From Impatiens glandulifera (Eukaryota; Streptophyta; Magnoliopsida; Ericales; Balsaminaceae), in the NCBI RefSeq assembly GCF_907164915.1, contig NW_025919331.1, positions 79,010 to 143,009 of the forward strand: 64,000 nucleotides of DNA. The letters run 5' to 3'. The notes beneath the pieces are model-generated. The model made no database searches. It saw nothing but the letters and a program-made list of their open reading frames with translations, and was not told the origin of the DNA. Below, in pieces: positions 22,833 to 32,216 of the stretch. Within the stretch, counting starts at the first letter, position 1; every line of letters begins with the position of its first letter. The translations under genes and the position numbers were made by a program.

Positions 22833-23045
22833 ATTTCTCCCTTTTTGATTATTTTATTTAAAATTATCAAAATCATGTAAGTTTGCAACCGTAGGCCGGT
22901 TGTTTTGTTTGGCCGGTTTTTGAAAAAGACTTAGAGAATTTTTCGAAAAATTTTGAGGGAGGAGTTTTGGAAGAATCTCTATCTTTTATCTAACAATTTC
23001 TCCATTTTTGATTATTTTATTTAAAATTATCAAAATCATGTAGAA
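22822..23045 (-). repeat. Duplicated LTR-end plus polypurine block
   Basis: About 61 bp at 22822-22882 (end of LTR, polypurine tract on the minus strand, and adjoining AT-rich text to AAAATCATGTA) recurs at about 22985-23045 with one change in the tract (TCTCCC to TCTCCA in plus-strand reading). The two copies are 163 bp apart. Element B therefore has two potential plus-strand priming sites. Sireviruses are known for multiple polypurine tracts before the 3' LTR. Confidence 0.88.
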
Positions 23046-23151
23046 ATGCAAAATAAGGCCGGTATTCAAAAATAACTTTATATATATTTATAGATAACCG
23101 GAAAAGACAAGGTATAAAAACTAAGGCAAATAAGAAAAGGAAGGATAGTCC

Positions 23152-25941
23152 CTATTCAGAGTCTGTGAATTCGTAGGCGCTCTTCTTTTTCTTCGGTTGC
23201 GGTTGCGGTTGCGGTTGCCTGGTCTGTTGGGAGGGTCGTGGTCTTTTAGATCGGGACCGCAGCTGTTCTTCGACTTCGTCTTCGACTGGGTCGGCTTGCT
23301 GCGAAGTACCCGCAGTGATTGGTTCAGATATTTCATTTAGCATCTCGACTATCCGAACTTTCTTAGGAGCCGACCTCTTTCTTTTTGTCGGTGCTGAAGC
23401 GGAGGCGGCCGCCTTCTTCTTCTTCTCGTGTTCCTTTGCAAATCCGTCCAGTCTTCGTGATTCCCTTTCCAGTCGTTCGGCATCCGCTGCGGCCTGACTG
23501 GCCACTTTCGCAGCATACCCTGGATATAAGATCTCGGCCCTTCTTATTCTTTCGGCTTCTAATTCTGCTTCGGTCAGCTGAGACGATCGCGGCGCCTCTT
23601 TATCTTTGCTGGCTTCGGCGTTCAGCTCATCCTGGATCCTTTTTGCTACTTGGGCATCAGCTTCTAGAGCCGCGGCGTCCGCATTCTCCTTAGCTTTTAG
23701 GATTTCGGCCATCTGTGCAGTAAGTGCCTTTACCTCGGCCACGAGATCTTCGTTTTTCTTTTCCAGTACCGAGACCCGGTCGATTGTCTGGTCGACCCTT
23801 TCGAAGTCCTTCTTTAATTCTGAGGTTATGGCCTCCAGAGCTGCGGTTCGCTGAACACAGTTTTCACGCTCACCGGCCTCTTCCCACAGTCCGGTGCTGA
23901 GCTCTGCTAGGCGTGCCTGATGTTGATCCATAAGCTGTTTTGTCACATCGGCGAACTGCAGGGCCGAATCAAATATTTTATTGCAACAATCCTTGAGCGG
24001 TTGAAACTTGGACACTTCGTGTACTTGAACGCGGTCATCGATCCGCTCTGAAATGGATGTTTCAAGCTGCTGAAGTCGGTCTTCAATCTGCCCTGATATG
24101 GACATTTCAAACTTCTTAAGTTGGTCATCAATCCTCCCCGAAACAGATGCTTCAAACTTTTGGAGCCGGTCATCAATCTGTTCTTTAGGAGGGGCCGAGG
24201 CGATAGCTTCCGGTGGTGGAGAGGGAATTGATTGCTCGGTGGGATCAGGATCGGCTCTCTCACTGGAGTCTATCAATGCAGCATTCTCATTAGGGGGTTC
24301 TAATGTGACCGCATCCTCCAAGTTCGTTACCGCAGTTTCTAAGATTGGTACCTCGACATCTTCTAAAATTTGTACCTCAACAATTTTTGAAGTCGGTACC
24401 TCAACGTCTTCTTGCATCGGTGCCTCAATATCCCTTGGTGTCTCAACTTCCTCTCTTGAAGGTGTTGGGCAGTCAACTGGAAATTCTTCGATTACCGGAG
24501 CGGTGTAGACCGGTACTTGCTTTTGGTTGCATATTGCTTCCAGCCGCTCTATTTCTTGACGTATTTCCAGTTTGCCCTTTTCAAGCTTTGATAATACTCG
24601 CGGCGCTATGGTAGACACCGATCCCCCTTCGGCATATTCCTCCTTAATCTTTCTGATGCGCCTTTTTAATTTCCGAAGGTGGCTTCTCGGTATCAGGAGG
24701 CAAGTTCGGCATTGTACCTCCTGAATTGTGTTGGATTTTGTGAGGCGGAAGATCATGTCCTCTACTTCCTCCAATCTGGCGATGCAACCCTGTTGCGGGA
24801 GGTCCGGTAGGATGTCTCTATATTTTGTGTTGAAGCGGTACTCATGCCACTCCAAATATAAGTCTATGACGTCCTCGTCTCGCTTGTTGATGCCGTGAAA
24901 GATATTCTGGGCTAGTCTTTCGGCCTCGGCTTCGTCGGCCTCTTCCCTGTCGTGGCCTTCATCATTGGCTCCTGTATCGCCCCCTTCTTCACCCTCGGTG
25001 GTTTCAGGATTAGCGCTTTGTTCGGCATCGTTCGGACTCCGAGCCGAATGATCGTCGTCATGGACCGTTTCATCTTCGGTCCTTTCCGGGTCGGTTTCCT
25101 CAGGGGCCCACTCCTCATCCTCTGTTTGTTGTGGCAGGTCCGCGAAGATTATCTTTTCTTTCCTCTTACCTCCGGTCTTTGCTTTCGCCGGGGCATCTTT
25201 CTCCGCGGCTTTCTTCTTTCGGCCACCTGTGGAACTGGAGGCCGACTGCGTTCTTGGAAGAAATTGCCTCGATCGAATGATGCAACGTTTTATTAGCTCA
25301 ACACCGGGACCGACGTTGAGGTTCAAGTGAATGAAGATCTTACCGAGGGGCACGGCATATCCCCATGACCGGGTTGAATCCGGTTTCACCATGTCCATGA
25401 GATTGCTGAACACTGCTCTTGCCCAGTTAATCTCTTTTCCTTCCAGCAGACCGATTATCATCTTGATTTTGTCTTTGGTGAGGTTGCTGTAGTTTCCTCC
25501 CCTTGCCAGTATCGCCCTGGCGAAAACGTCACATGCCGGGATATATTCCGGCTTCAGCATATTTTTACTTCCGGATGTCGTGATCGGCTCAGTGGTTGCC
25601 GATAAGAAGCGGCACGCTGTCTCAAAGGTGTCATTGTCTATTTCTGCCTTTGCATCCTGGCCATTTGTTGGGAGACGCAAGCTTTCGGCCACCAAAGCTT
25701 CGGTGATCTCGATTTGGGAACCGCAAACCGTTGCGATGATCCTGTCGTAGGAGACGCTTGCGGTGTTGAAGAATTCTTCGACCGCTTCCTTATAAATTAC
25801 GTGAGGACCGCCTAGGAAATATCCCAGACCGGTCTTAATCAGCTTATCAATAACGTCCTTTGCTTCGGTCGTCCCATTCTGCCGGATTTCCTCGAAATCC
25901 ACTTGAGAGTATAGTTTGAACAGCGCCGAATCACGACCCAT
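23152..25941 (-). CDS. Element B ORF5: coiled-coil accessory protein, 929 aa
   Basis: The frame is open upstream to 26190, but that part spans the TATA box, so I start at the Met giving MGRDSALFKLYSQVDFEE. Residues 12-95 carry the family signature (QVDF, TGLGYFLGG, AVEEFFNTA, IIATV, LRLPTNG) and residues 171-180 the NWARAVFSNL motif. From about 230 it is low-complexity and charged (basic 241-262, acidic 273-345). Residues 350-475 look helical. Four 17-residue repeats of the type (I)DDRLQKFEASVSGR occupy about 588-640, followed by long heptad-like stretches to about 840. Basic clusters near 852-862, 897-903 and 917-920 look like nuclear signals. It is the last gene before the 3' LTR. Function is unknown; DNA or RNP scaffolding in the nucleus is a guess. 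No known enzyme motif was seen. Confidence 0.88.
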   Translation of the reverse strand: MGRDSALFKLYSQVDFEEIRQNGTTEAKDVIDKLIKTGLGYFLGGPHVIYKEAVEEFFNTASVSYDRIIATVCGSQIEITEALVAESLRLPTNGQDAKAEIDNDTFETACRFLSATTEPITTSGSKNMLKPEYIPACDVFARAILARGGNYSNLTKDKIKMIIGLLEGKEINWARAVFSNLMDMVKPDSTRSWGYAVPLGKIFIHLNLNVGPGVELIKRCIIRSRQFLPRTQSASSSTGGRKKKAAEKDAPAKAKTGGKRKEKIIFADLPQQTEDEEWAPEETDPERTEDETVHDDDHSARSPNDAEQSANPETTEGEEGGDTGANDEGHDREEADEAEAERLAQNIFHGINKRDEDVIDLYLEWHEYRFNTKYRDILPDLPQQGCIARLEEVEDMIFRLTKSNTIQEVQCRTCLLIPRSHLRKLKRRIRKIKEEYAEGGSVSTIAPRVLSKLEKGKLEIRQEIERLEAICNQKQVPVYTAPVIEEFPVDCPTPSREEVETPRDIEAPMQEDVEVPTSKIVEVQILEDVEVPILETAVTNLEDAVTLEPPNENAALIDSSERADPDPTEQSIPSPPPEAIASAPPKEQIDDRLQKFEASVSGRIDDQLKKFEMSISGQIEDRLQQLETSISERIDDRVQVHEVSKFQPLKDCCNKIFDSALQFADVTKQLMDQHQARLAELSTGLWEEAGERENCVQRTAALEAITSELKKDFERVDQTIDRVSVLEKKNEDLVAEVKALTAQMAEILKAKENADAAALEADAQVAKRIQDELNAEASKDKEAPRSSQLTEAELEAERIRRAEILYPGYAAKVASQAAADAERLERESRRLDGFAKEHEKKKKAAASASAPTKRKRSAPKKVRIVEMLNEISEPITAGTSQQADPVEDEVEEQLRSRSKRPRPSQQTRQPQPQPQPKKKKSAYEFTDSE

Positions 25942-26044
25942 GTTGAAGAGTTTGAGAATGAGGGAAAACGGCTTCAAAGAGTTTAGAAAAGTTAGAGAGA
26001 TAAAGTGAATTCGCGTGAGAATGAAAGAAATGACCGAAGACCCC

Positions 26045-26053
26045 CTTTTATAG
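26045..26053 (-). promoter_or_regulatory. TATA box before ORF5
   Basis: On the minus strand this reads CTATAAAAG (TATAAAAGGGGG in context), about 105 bp before the ATG. Just upstream are TTTCCCGCC (26132-26140, minus), an E2F-like site, and two 21-bp direct repeats around GAGCGGGAATTTTCCCTCCAA (plus strand, about 26089 and 26164). An ORF5-specific promoter is inferred. Confidence 0.65.
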
Positions 26054-26453
26054 TCACGGTTTGGAAGCCCAACCGTCCCATCATGAATGAGCGGGAATTT
26101 TCCCTCCAAGACGAAAGTGCGCCAAACTATGGGCGGGAAACCGAAAACTGTGGGCGGCAATTTTGAGCGGGAATTTTCCCTCCAAAACACTTAGCCTATG
26201 TCATGGATGACGCTTTCTTTTCTTTGAGACCGAATGAATAATCGGTTTCTAAGTCTAATCAGACATTTTGATTAACAGTTTTAATCAGATTTTATGAAAC
26301 CGGATAGGAACGAGTTTATTTTCGGTTACTTAGATAAATGCGCGCAAAGAGTAGAGAGAAACGGTCATTGAAACGAAAACGATATTTTATTCAAGAGGCC
26401 GATACGAAAGAGTACATAGAGAAAACCGATAGAATGATACGAAAGATAGACAT

Positions 26454-27161
26454 TTAAGCAGTAAGCACCATTCTGGAATACTTTTCCACCACCGCATCTG
26501 GATCAAGAATGTTTGAGGGGGATGCTGACGTGCCCGGTCCAAAATCTGGCCGGTACTTGAGAATCAACTTGCTTATGTGAGGTGCAAAGCCGAGACCTTT
26601 CTTGGTCAGTACTATATTCCTCAAGTTTTGAAAGAGGACCGCTGACCAATTGATGGTCGTTTGGTGGTAGATGTGGGTCATGATGTTGTAGGTATTCTTT
26701 GAATACCGCTGATTTGGAGATTGGCACAGAATGGACCGAGTGACAATCTCAAGAAGTAGCTGAGTACTACGACCGAGGCGGGTTTTTAACCCATGGGTTT
26801 CCACCGGATCAAGGGTGGCAGAGCAGCGTAACCCATAGTAGTATTCATCAAGTCCCTCCATGGTTGGGAAATCAGAGAACCCTTCTTTGGGCAGATTGAA
26901 GAGGGTGGCAAATTCGGCTTCATCAAGCCGGAAGGTATGATTCCTTACAGTGATGACAATGCGATCGCCCCAGTTGCAGGCATTTCTGAAGAATTCCTTG
27001 ACATCCTCAATTAGTATGGGACCGGATTCTTCGAGGAAGGTTTGAAGACCGGTAACAATAAGGCTTTCAAACATGTGTTTCTTTGGATGGTCATAGTCCC
27101 ATTCTGCCATACATGAGTTGAAATCGACGCTTAAAAAATTTCCCAAAGTTCGGCTCGGCAT
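26454..27161 (-). CDS. Element B ORF4: accessory protein, 235 aa
   Basis: The open frame extends up to 27290, across a TATA box, so the Met of MPSRTLGNFLSVDFNSC is preferred. The protein has the family signature: SVDF, VTGLQTFLEESG, DVKEFFRNACNWGDRIVITV, FNLPKEGFSDF, then INWSAVLFQNL and LGFAPHISKLI. It consists only of this domain, without a coiled-coil or basic tail. It is intact. ORF3 lies 488 bp upstream and ORF5 512 bp downstream, all in one orientation. It is clearly diverged from both, so not a recent duplicate. Function is unknown; it may act together with ORF5, or supply a variant of the same role. Confidence 0.85.
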   Translation of the reverse strand: MPSRTLGNFLSVDFNSCMAEWDYDHPKKHMFESLIVTGLQTFLEESGPILIEDVKEFFRNACNWGDRIVITVRNHTFRLDEAEFATLFNLPKEGFSDFPTMEGLDEYYYGLRCSATLDPVETHGLKTRLGRSTQLLLEIVTRSILCQSPNQRYSKNTYNIMTHIYHQTTINWSAVLFQNLRNIVLTKKGLGFAPHISKLILKYRPDFGPGTSASPSNILDPDAVVEKYSRMVLTA

Positions 27162-27250
27162 GATTTCGGTATAGAGAGAGAAACGGGATTCAAAATGAAG
27201 AGAAGTGATTTGTGTACTTTCGGATGTGATAAGATGAGGAGAGGGAGGCT

Positions 27251-27259
27251 CCTTATATA
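27251..27259 (-). promoter_or_regulatory. TATA box before ORF4
   Basis: Minus-strand TATATAAGG, about 93 bp before the ATG. Just upstream on the same strand is CTCAAAATTTTCCCTCCAAA, which recalls the block before ORF5. A separate promoter is inferred from position and sequence only. Confidence 0.65.
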
Positions 27260-27649
27260 GAGTCGGTTTTGGAGGGAAAATTTTGAGCATTGATGGTCAG
27301 TTTGTTTTATTAGAGAAAGGAATCTTTACCTTCCCAAGGCGCATGGGGAAGTGGCAAATTGCATGGCCCTAGGTAAGTATTAGTTGGAAACTGACCAGAT
27401 TAGTTGGAAATTGATTATTCAGTTGGTTGGGCGTTATCTTATTTAATTAGGTATGCATTTAGACATAACCGAGATTATATTAAAACTGAGGATGATAGAA
27501 ACAATGCCGAAATCGGCATAAAGAAAACTTGAAATCAACACAGACAAAGCCGAAATGAAACATAGATAGAGCCGAAATGATCAGATTGGAGTTGAACAAT
27601 AATACATCCGGTGCATGAAGCAAAATGACCGGATGCAAGAAGGAGTAAC

Positions 27650-28387
27650 TTAGTGGCCGCGGGGATTGATGTTCCTCCTCCTCCACTCTCTCTCAACTCG
27701 ATCGTAGAAGGAGTCGATGACTTCCTTGGTGAACACCTGACTATGGGTCAAACCTTCGCCGGGACAGGTTGGGACTCCAAGCTCCTCAAAAAGTCGGCTT
27801 ATCTGGGGAACGAAAGCCACTGACCGGGTGCCGATTATCCAAATAAGAACGTCGAACAGCACCCTAGACCAATTGACCGGCGTTCTGGTGATGATGGCCG
27901 CCATCATGTTGAACGTTGCCGTGCAGTAGATGTTGGTGACATCTTTTCCAAGGATGCCCCTTCCTATTATATCATTGAGGAGCTGGTACTCAGCCCTCAA
28001 AGGAGATTTAGAGCCATGATCAGCAACAGGTTCGTCCGACCGAGCTAGGGCGAGAGAGACCTCAGCCTTAGTATCGGCCGGAGGGTTTAGGTCTGTTAGC
28101 CCTTGTTTGGGAAGATCGAAGCACCGAGAAAAGTCCTGCTCGGTGAAGTCAAAGAGAATACCCCCAACCTTAGATTGGATGTGGGTCTCAAAGTGGGGTG
28201 TCCCCCGGTATACCCTGGCGTTGTTGTAAAATTCCAAGACAGATTAAGGATAGATGATTTGCTTATCATCCAGAAAATAATGGAGGCCAGTATCTTCCAG
28301 CTGTTTGATCATCCGATACAGCTCATAATGATCGGTATCGGAGCAAGATTCAAAGTCTACTTGGAGAATGTTTGTGAAGATAGACAT
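27650..28387 (-). pseudogene. Element B ORF3: accessory protein, one early stop
   Basis: The frame starts MSIFTNILQVDFESCSDTDH and runs 245 codons to a TGA at 27650, interrupted only by TAA at 28244-28246 (codon 48). Both sides fit the family: LEDTGLHYFLDD before, VLEFYNNARVYRG, FDLPKQGLTDL, LLNDIIGRGILGKD and VNWSRVLFDVL after. The stop falls between FL...IIYP and SVLEFY. The single lesion suggests recent loss, a sequencing error, or readthrough. Pol ends 553 bp upstream. Domain-only like ORF4, with an Arg-rich end (REWRRRN). Confidence 0.82.
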
Positions 28388-28486
28388 TGTTAGGTTGTCT
28401 TAGAGAGAGGATGTTCTTGTGAGATTTTTGCCTTAGTGATGGAAAGAGTGTATTGTTTTGTGAGTGTTTGAGTGAAAGAGTGCTTC

Positions 28487-28496
28487 CTTTAAATAC
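28487..28496 (-). promoter_or_regulatory. TATA-like box before ORF3
   Basis: Minus-strand GTATTTAAAG, about 100 bp before the ORF3 ATG, followed by a CA-rich leader (CACTCAAACACTCACAAAAC). The spacing matches those for ORF4 and ORF5. Confidence 0.6.
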
Positions 28497-28940
28497 TGGT
28501 TTTGGGGCTAACCTATTATCCGGACATTAAATGAGATGAAGTATATTAACCGCAGGATAAGAATCTTTGCATAAAATAGGCAGTTTTGCAGGTCTAGGTG
28601 TCGGTCATAGGCCTGGACTGTGAAAGATATCAAAAGATCTTCACGTCTTTTTAGGCGCGACCAGGTTTATTCTAAAAAGGCAATGATGCAGAGCAGAGAC
28701 CTTTAACCTCTGATAACTATTCCTCTTCTGTTTGAAATTCAAATAATCTGGGGTAGCCTTCTTCCGAACCGGTCAGCTATCAGTTGTTCATCCCGATGCG
28801 GTTACATGGTGCATGCACCAAGTAGCCGGTCGGTTTACTCTATCTGATAGACTGGGCGGTTCTTCCACAAACACCCCGAAGATTCAAAGTTCAACATCTT
28901 AGGAAGAATTACCGGTTTGTCTGTCTGAACCGATTTCCCT

Positions 28941-31900
28941 TTAAGTATCCTTTGTAAGGATTTGGCTGATATCGGTTAAGCCGAGAGTAAGTCTGAATTG
29001 AGAAAACTTAGCTTCCTGCAGCGGCTTCGTGAAGATATCGGCTACTTGTTGGTCGGTCGATACGTACTCCAGCCGGATATGCTTCAGCGTGACATGCTCT
29101 CGGATGAAGTGATGTCTGATGTCGATGTGCTTGGTTCTGGAGTGGAGAACCGGATTGTAGGTGATCGCAATGGCACTTGTGTTGTCACAGAAGATCGGTG
29201 ACTCTTCGGCTATAATACCGAAGTCCTTCAACTGTTGTTGGATCCACAGGAGTTGAGAACAGCAACTTCCGGCCGCCAGATATTCAGCCTCCGCGGTTGA
29301 TGTAGCCACCGATGTCTGCTTCTTGCTATGCCATGACACCAGTCGGTCACCTAGGAACTGACATGTTCCACTGGTGCTTTTTCTGTCGATCTTGCACCCT
29401 GCATAATCTGCGTCTGAGTAGCTTGTTAGATTAAAGGATGAGTCCTTTGGGTACCACAGACCGACGTCAGGAGTGCCTTTCAGATACTTCAGTATCCTCT
29501 TTGCGGCTGTGTAGTGGGATTGCTTTGGATTTTCTTGGAATCTCCCACACACACCAACTGCAAACAAGATGTCCGGTCTACTCGCTGTCAGGTACAGTAG
29601 AGAACCGATCATGCCTCGGTATGCAATCTGATCTACCGATTGACCTTCATCGTCCCTGTCCAGTTTAATTGATGAGCTCATTGGAGTAGCCGCCGAGGAG
29701 CAGGTGTCCATACCGAATTTCTTTAGCAGCTCCTTGGTATACTTAGGTTGACTGATGAATGTTCCTTCCTTGAGTTGTTTAACCTGAAGACCTAGGAAGA
29801 AACTTAATTCTCCCATCATACTCATTTCAAATTTGTCAGTCATCATTTTTGAGAACTTGTCACAAAGCTTTGGATCGGTGGAACCGAAAATAATATCATC
29901 TACATAAATTTGAACAAGTAGGATATGTTCCTTCTTTTCAAATTTAAACAAAGTTTTATCCACCGAACCAATGGTGAAATCATGCTCTAATAGAAATGCG
30001 GTTAGCGTATCATACCAGGCTCTGGGTGCTTGCTTTAGACCGTATAAAGCTTTGTTCAGCCGGTATTCATGATTTGGAAATGCAGCATTTTTGAAACCGG
30101 GTGGTTGTTCAACGTACACTTCTTCACGTAGATCACCGTTCAGAAATGCACTTTTAACATCCATTTGAAAAACCTTAAAGTTTTTGAAAGCCGCAAAAGC
30201 TAGAAAAATCCTAATGGCTTCTATCCTGGCTACAGGAGCAAATGACTCTTCAAAGTCAATGCCTTCTTCCTGTTTGTAGCCTTGAGCCACTAGTCTGGCT
30301 TTGTTCCTCGTGACCAAACCGTCCTCATTGAGTTTGTTTCTGAATACCCATCTTGTTCCTATGACCGATTGATCTTTCGGTCTGGGAACTAAGTACCAGA
30401 CTTTACTACTCTCAAACTGGTTTAGCTCTTCTTGCATTCCCAAGATCCAGTCCGGATCTGACAATGCTTCATCTATTCTTTTCGGTTCAATCTGGGATAT
30501 AAAAGTAGAGTTAAAATATCCTTCCAGAAGTTGACTCCTAGTTCGAACAGGTTCTGAAGGGTCACCTATAATTTGCTCAGGAGGATGTTTGCTGTTTCTT
30601 CTGAGATTCAGTTCAGGAGTGTCTACCAAGTTACCGTTTATTTGATCAAGGCTAGACTTGTCGGTAGGCTGAACGAGATTGTCAGACCGACCGACTCCCT
30701 CGGATTGGACCGAAGTGTCAGCTTCCTGTTGTGGAACAGCTTGATCCGGCTGGGTATCAATATTACCCATTAGGTCATGGACAAATCGCCTGAAGACCGG
30801 AGTCTCATCTTCACTATCAGAATGAATATCATTATTTTCCAATCTGTTGTGGAGATCGAAGCATGAAGCAGTATTGCTTTCAACCGATTCATCGAAAACA
30901 ACGTGAATCGTTTCCTCCATGGTTGCAGTTCTATTATTATATACTCTATACGCTTTGCTTACTGCCGAGTATCCAAGCATGATGCCGGTATCGGTCTTTG
31001 CATCAAAAGCGGTGAGTTGGGTTTTACCATTTATATGAATATAGCATTTACAACCGAAAATTCTGAGGTACTTGAGTTTAGGAACTCTGTTAAAATAAAC
31101 CTCATACGGTGTTTTGTTGTGAAATCTGTTAATCAAAGATCGGTTTTGTGTATGGCATGCAGTATTGATAGCCTCAGCCCAAAATTTCTGAGCAATGCCG
31201 GAATCGGCTATCATAGACCATGCGGCTTCCTTGAGAGTCCGGTTTCTTCTCTCGGCCAGGCCATTTTGTTGAGGAGTCCTAGCACTAGACAACTCGTGTC
31301 TAATGCCGGATTCATCAAGATATGCAGTTAATGTACTATTGGTAAATTCGGTACCTCGATCACTTCGAATACTATTAATACGAGTTGATTTTTCATTTTG
31401 CAAACGCTTAAGAAGTGTGATCAGGTTTGATACAGTTTCACGTTTAGATGGTAGAAATATTACCCATGTATATCTAGAATAATCATCAATAACTACCATG
31501 GTGTAGAGCATACCTCCTAGGCTAATGACTTGAATTGGTCCAAATAAATCCATGTGAAGAAGATCTAGGCATCGGCTAGATTGAATATTTCCTTTACTTT
31601 TAAAAGATGACCTAGTTTGTTTGCCCATCTGGCATGCTGAACAGACCTTATCCTGGTTAAATACTATATCAGGAATACCTTCAACTAGCTTTTTACCGCG
31701 AATGTAGTTTAAGGTTTTCATGTTTAGATGGTTTAGTCTCTTATGCCATAGCCAGGTTTGATCAGTCTTAGCTATCATGCATATAGGATGTTCTACTCTT
31801 GTTTTCCAGTCTACCTTATAAATGTTACCTATCCTATTTCCGGTTAGTAATACGATACCTTGAGAGTCCTTGACTAGGCATGCATGTTTAAGGAATTCTA

Positions 31901-32216
31901 CCGTGTATCCGGCATCACACATCTGACTAATACTAAGTAAATTAAAGCGTAGGTTTTCAACTAAAAGTACATTATCAATAGTTAGATTTCCATGGACAAT
32001 CTTACCCTTGCCCACAGTTTTACCCTTTGAGTTGTCACCGAAGGTGATTAGAGCACCGGTTACTGATCTGATGTCTATTAGCAAATTGCTATTTCCGGTC
32101 ATGTGCCTGGAGCAACCGCTGTCCAAGAACCATTCGGAATTTCCTAGCCGTTTCTTTGGATCCTGCAAAACGTACATATTTACAACTGTTTGGTACCCAC
32201 ATTTACTTGGGTCCAC
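28941..32216 (-). CDS. pol: Element B Pol polyprotein, 1091 codons
   Basis: It is open throughout. Residue numbers are from the first in-frame codon, which is GTG. Protease: [10 protein letters not shown], 32-41. GAG-pre-integrase: WLWHKRLNH (155-163) and C193..C196. Integrase catalytic triad D223, D286, E322 (spacing 62 and 35). [13 protein letters not shown] (684-694), [13 protein letters not shown] and YVDD at 771-774. RNase [22 protein letters not shown] and ADIFTKPL near the end. The order PR-IN-RT-RH is copia. The frame overlaps the end of gag by 14 bp in the +1 frame and has no ATG at its start, so it is probably made by frameshifting or reinitiation. It processes Gag, copies RNA into DNA and inserts it. 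All key residues I can see are intact. Confidence 0.95.
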   Translation of the reverse strand: MDPSKCGYQTVVNMYVLQDPKKRLGNSEWFLDSGCSRHMTGNSNLLIDIRSVTGALITFGDNSKGKTVGKGKIVHGNLTIDNVLLVENLRFNLLSISQMCDAGYTVEFLKHACLVKDSQGIVLLTGNRIGNIYKVDWKTRVEHPICMIAKTDQTWLWHKRLNHLNMKTLNYIRGKKLVEGIPDIVFNQDKVCSACQMGKQTRSSFKSKGNIQSSRCLDLLHMDLFGPIQVISLGGMLYTMVVIDDYSRYTWVIFLPSKRETVSNLITLLKRLQNEKSTRINSIRSDRGTEFTNSTLTAYLDESGIRHELSSARTPQQNGLAERRNRTLKEAAWSMIADSGIAQKFWAEAINTACHTQNRSLINRFHNKTPYEVYFNRVPKLKYLRIFGCKCYIHINGKTQLTAFDAKTDTGIMLGYSAVSKAYRVYNNRTATMEETIHVVFDESVESNTASCFDLHNRLENNDIHSDSEDETPVFRRFVHDLMGNIDTQPDQAVPQQEADTSVQSEGVGRSDNLVQPTDKSSLDQINGNLVDTPELNLRRNSKHPPEQIIGDPSEPVRTRSQLLEGYFNSTFISQIEPKRIDEALSDPDWILGMQEELNQFESSKVWYLVPRPKDQSVIGTRWVFRNKLNEDGLVTRNKARLVAQGYKQEEGIDFEESFAPVARIEAIRIFLAFAAFKNFKVFQMDVKSAFLNGDLREEVYVEQPPGFKNAAFPNHEYRLNKALYGLKQAPRAWYDTLTAFLLEHDFTIGSVDKTLFKFEKKEHILLVQIYVDDIIFGSTDPKLCDKFSKMMTDKFEMSMMGELSFFLGLQVKQLKEGTFISQPKYTKELLKKFGMDTCSSAATPMSSSIKLDRDDEGQSVDQIAYRGMIGSLLYLTASRPDILFAVGVCGRFQENPKQSHYTAAKRILKYLKGTPDVGLWYPKDSSFNLTSYSDADYAGCKIDRKSTSGTCQFLGDRLVSWHSKKQTSVATSTAEAEYLAAGSCCSQLLWIQQQLKDFGIIAEESPIFCDNTSAIAITYNPVLHSRTKHIDIRHHFIREHVTLKHIRLEYVSTDQQVADIFTKPLQEAKFSQFRLTLGLTDISQILTKDT

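Noticed and set aside
25942..26190. Upstream extension of ORF5 to 26190
   Set aside because: It spans the TATA box and has no family similarity; the Met at 25941 aligns with the starts of the related proteins.
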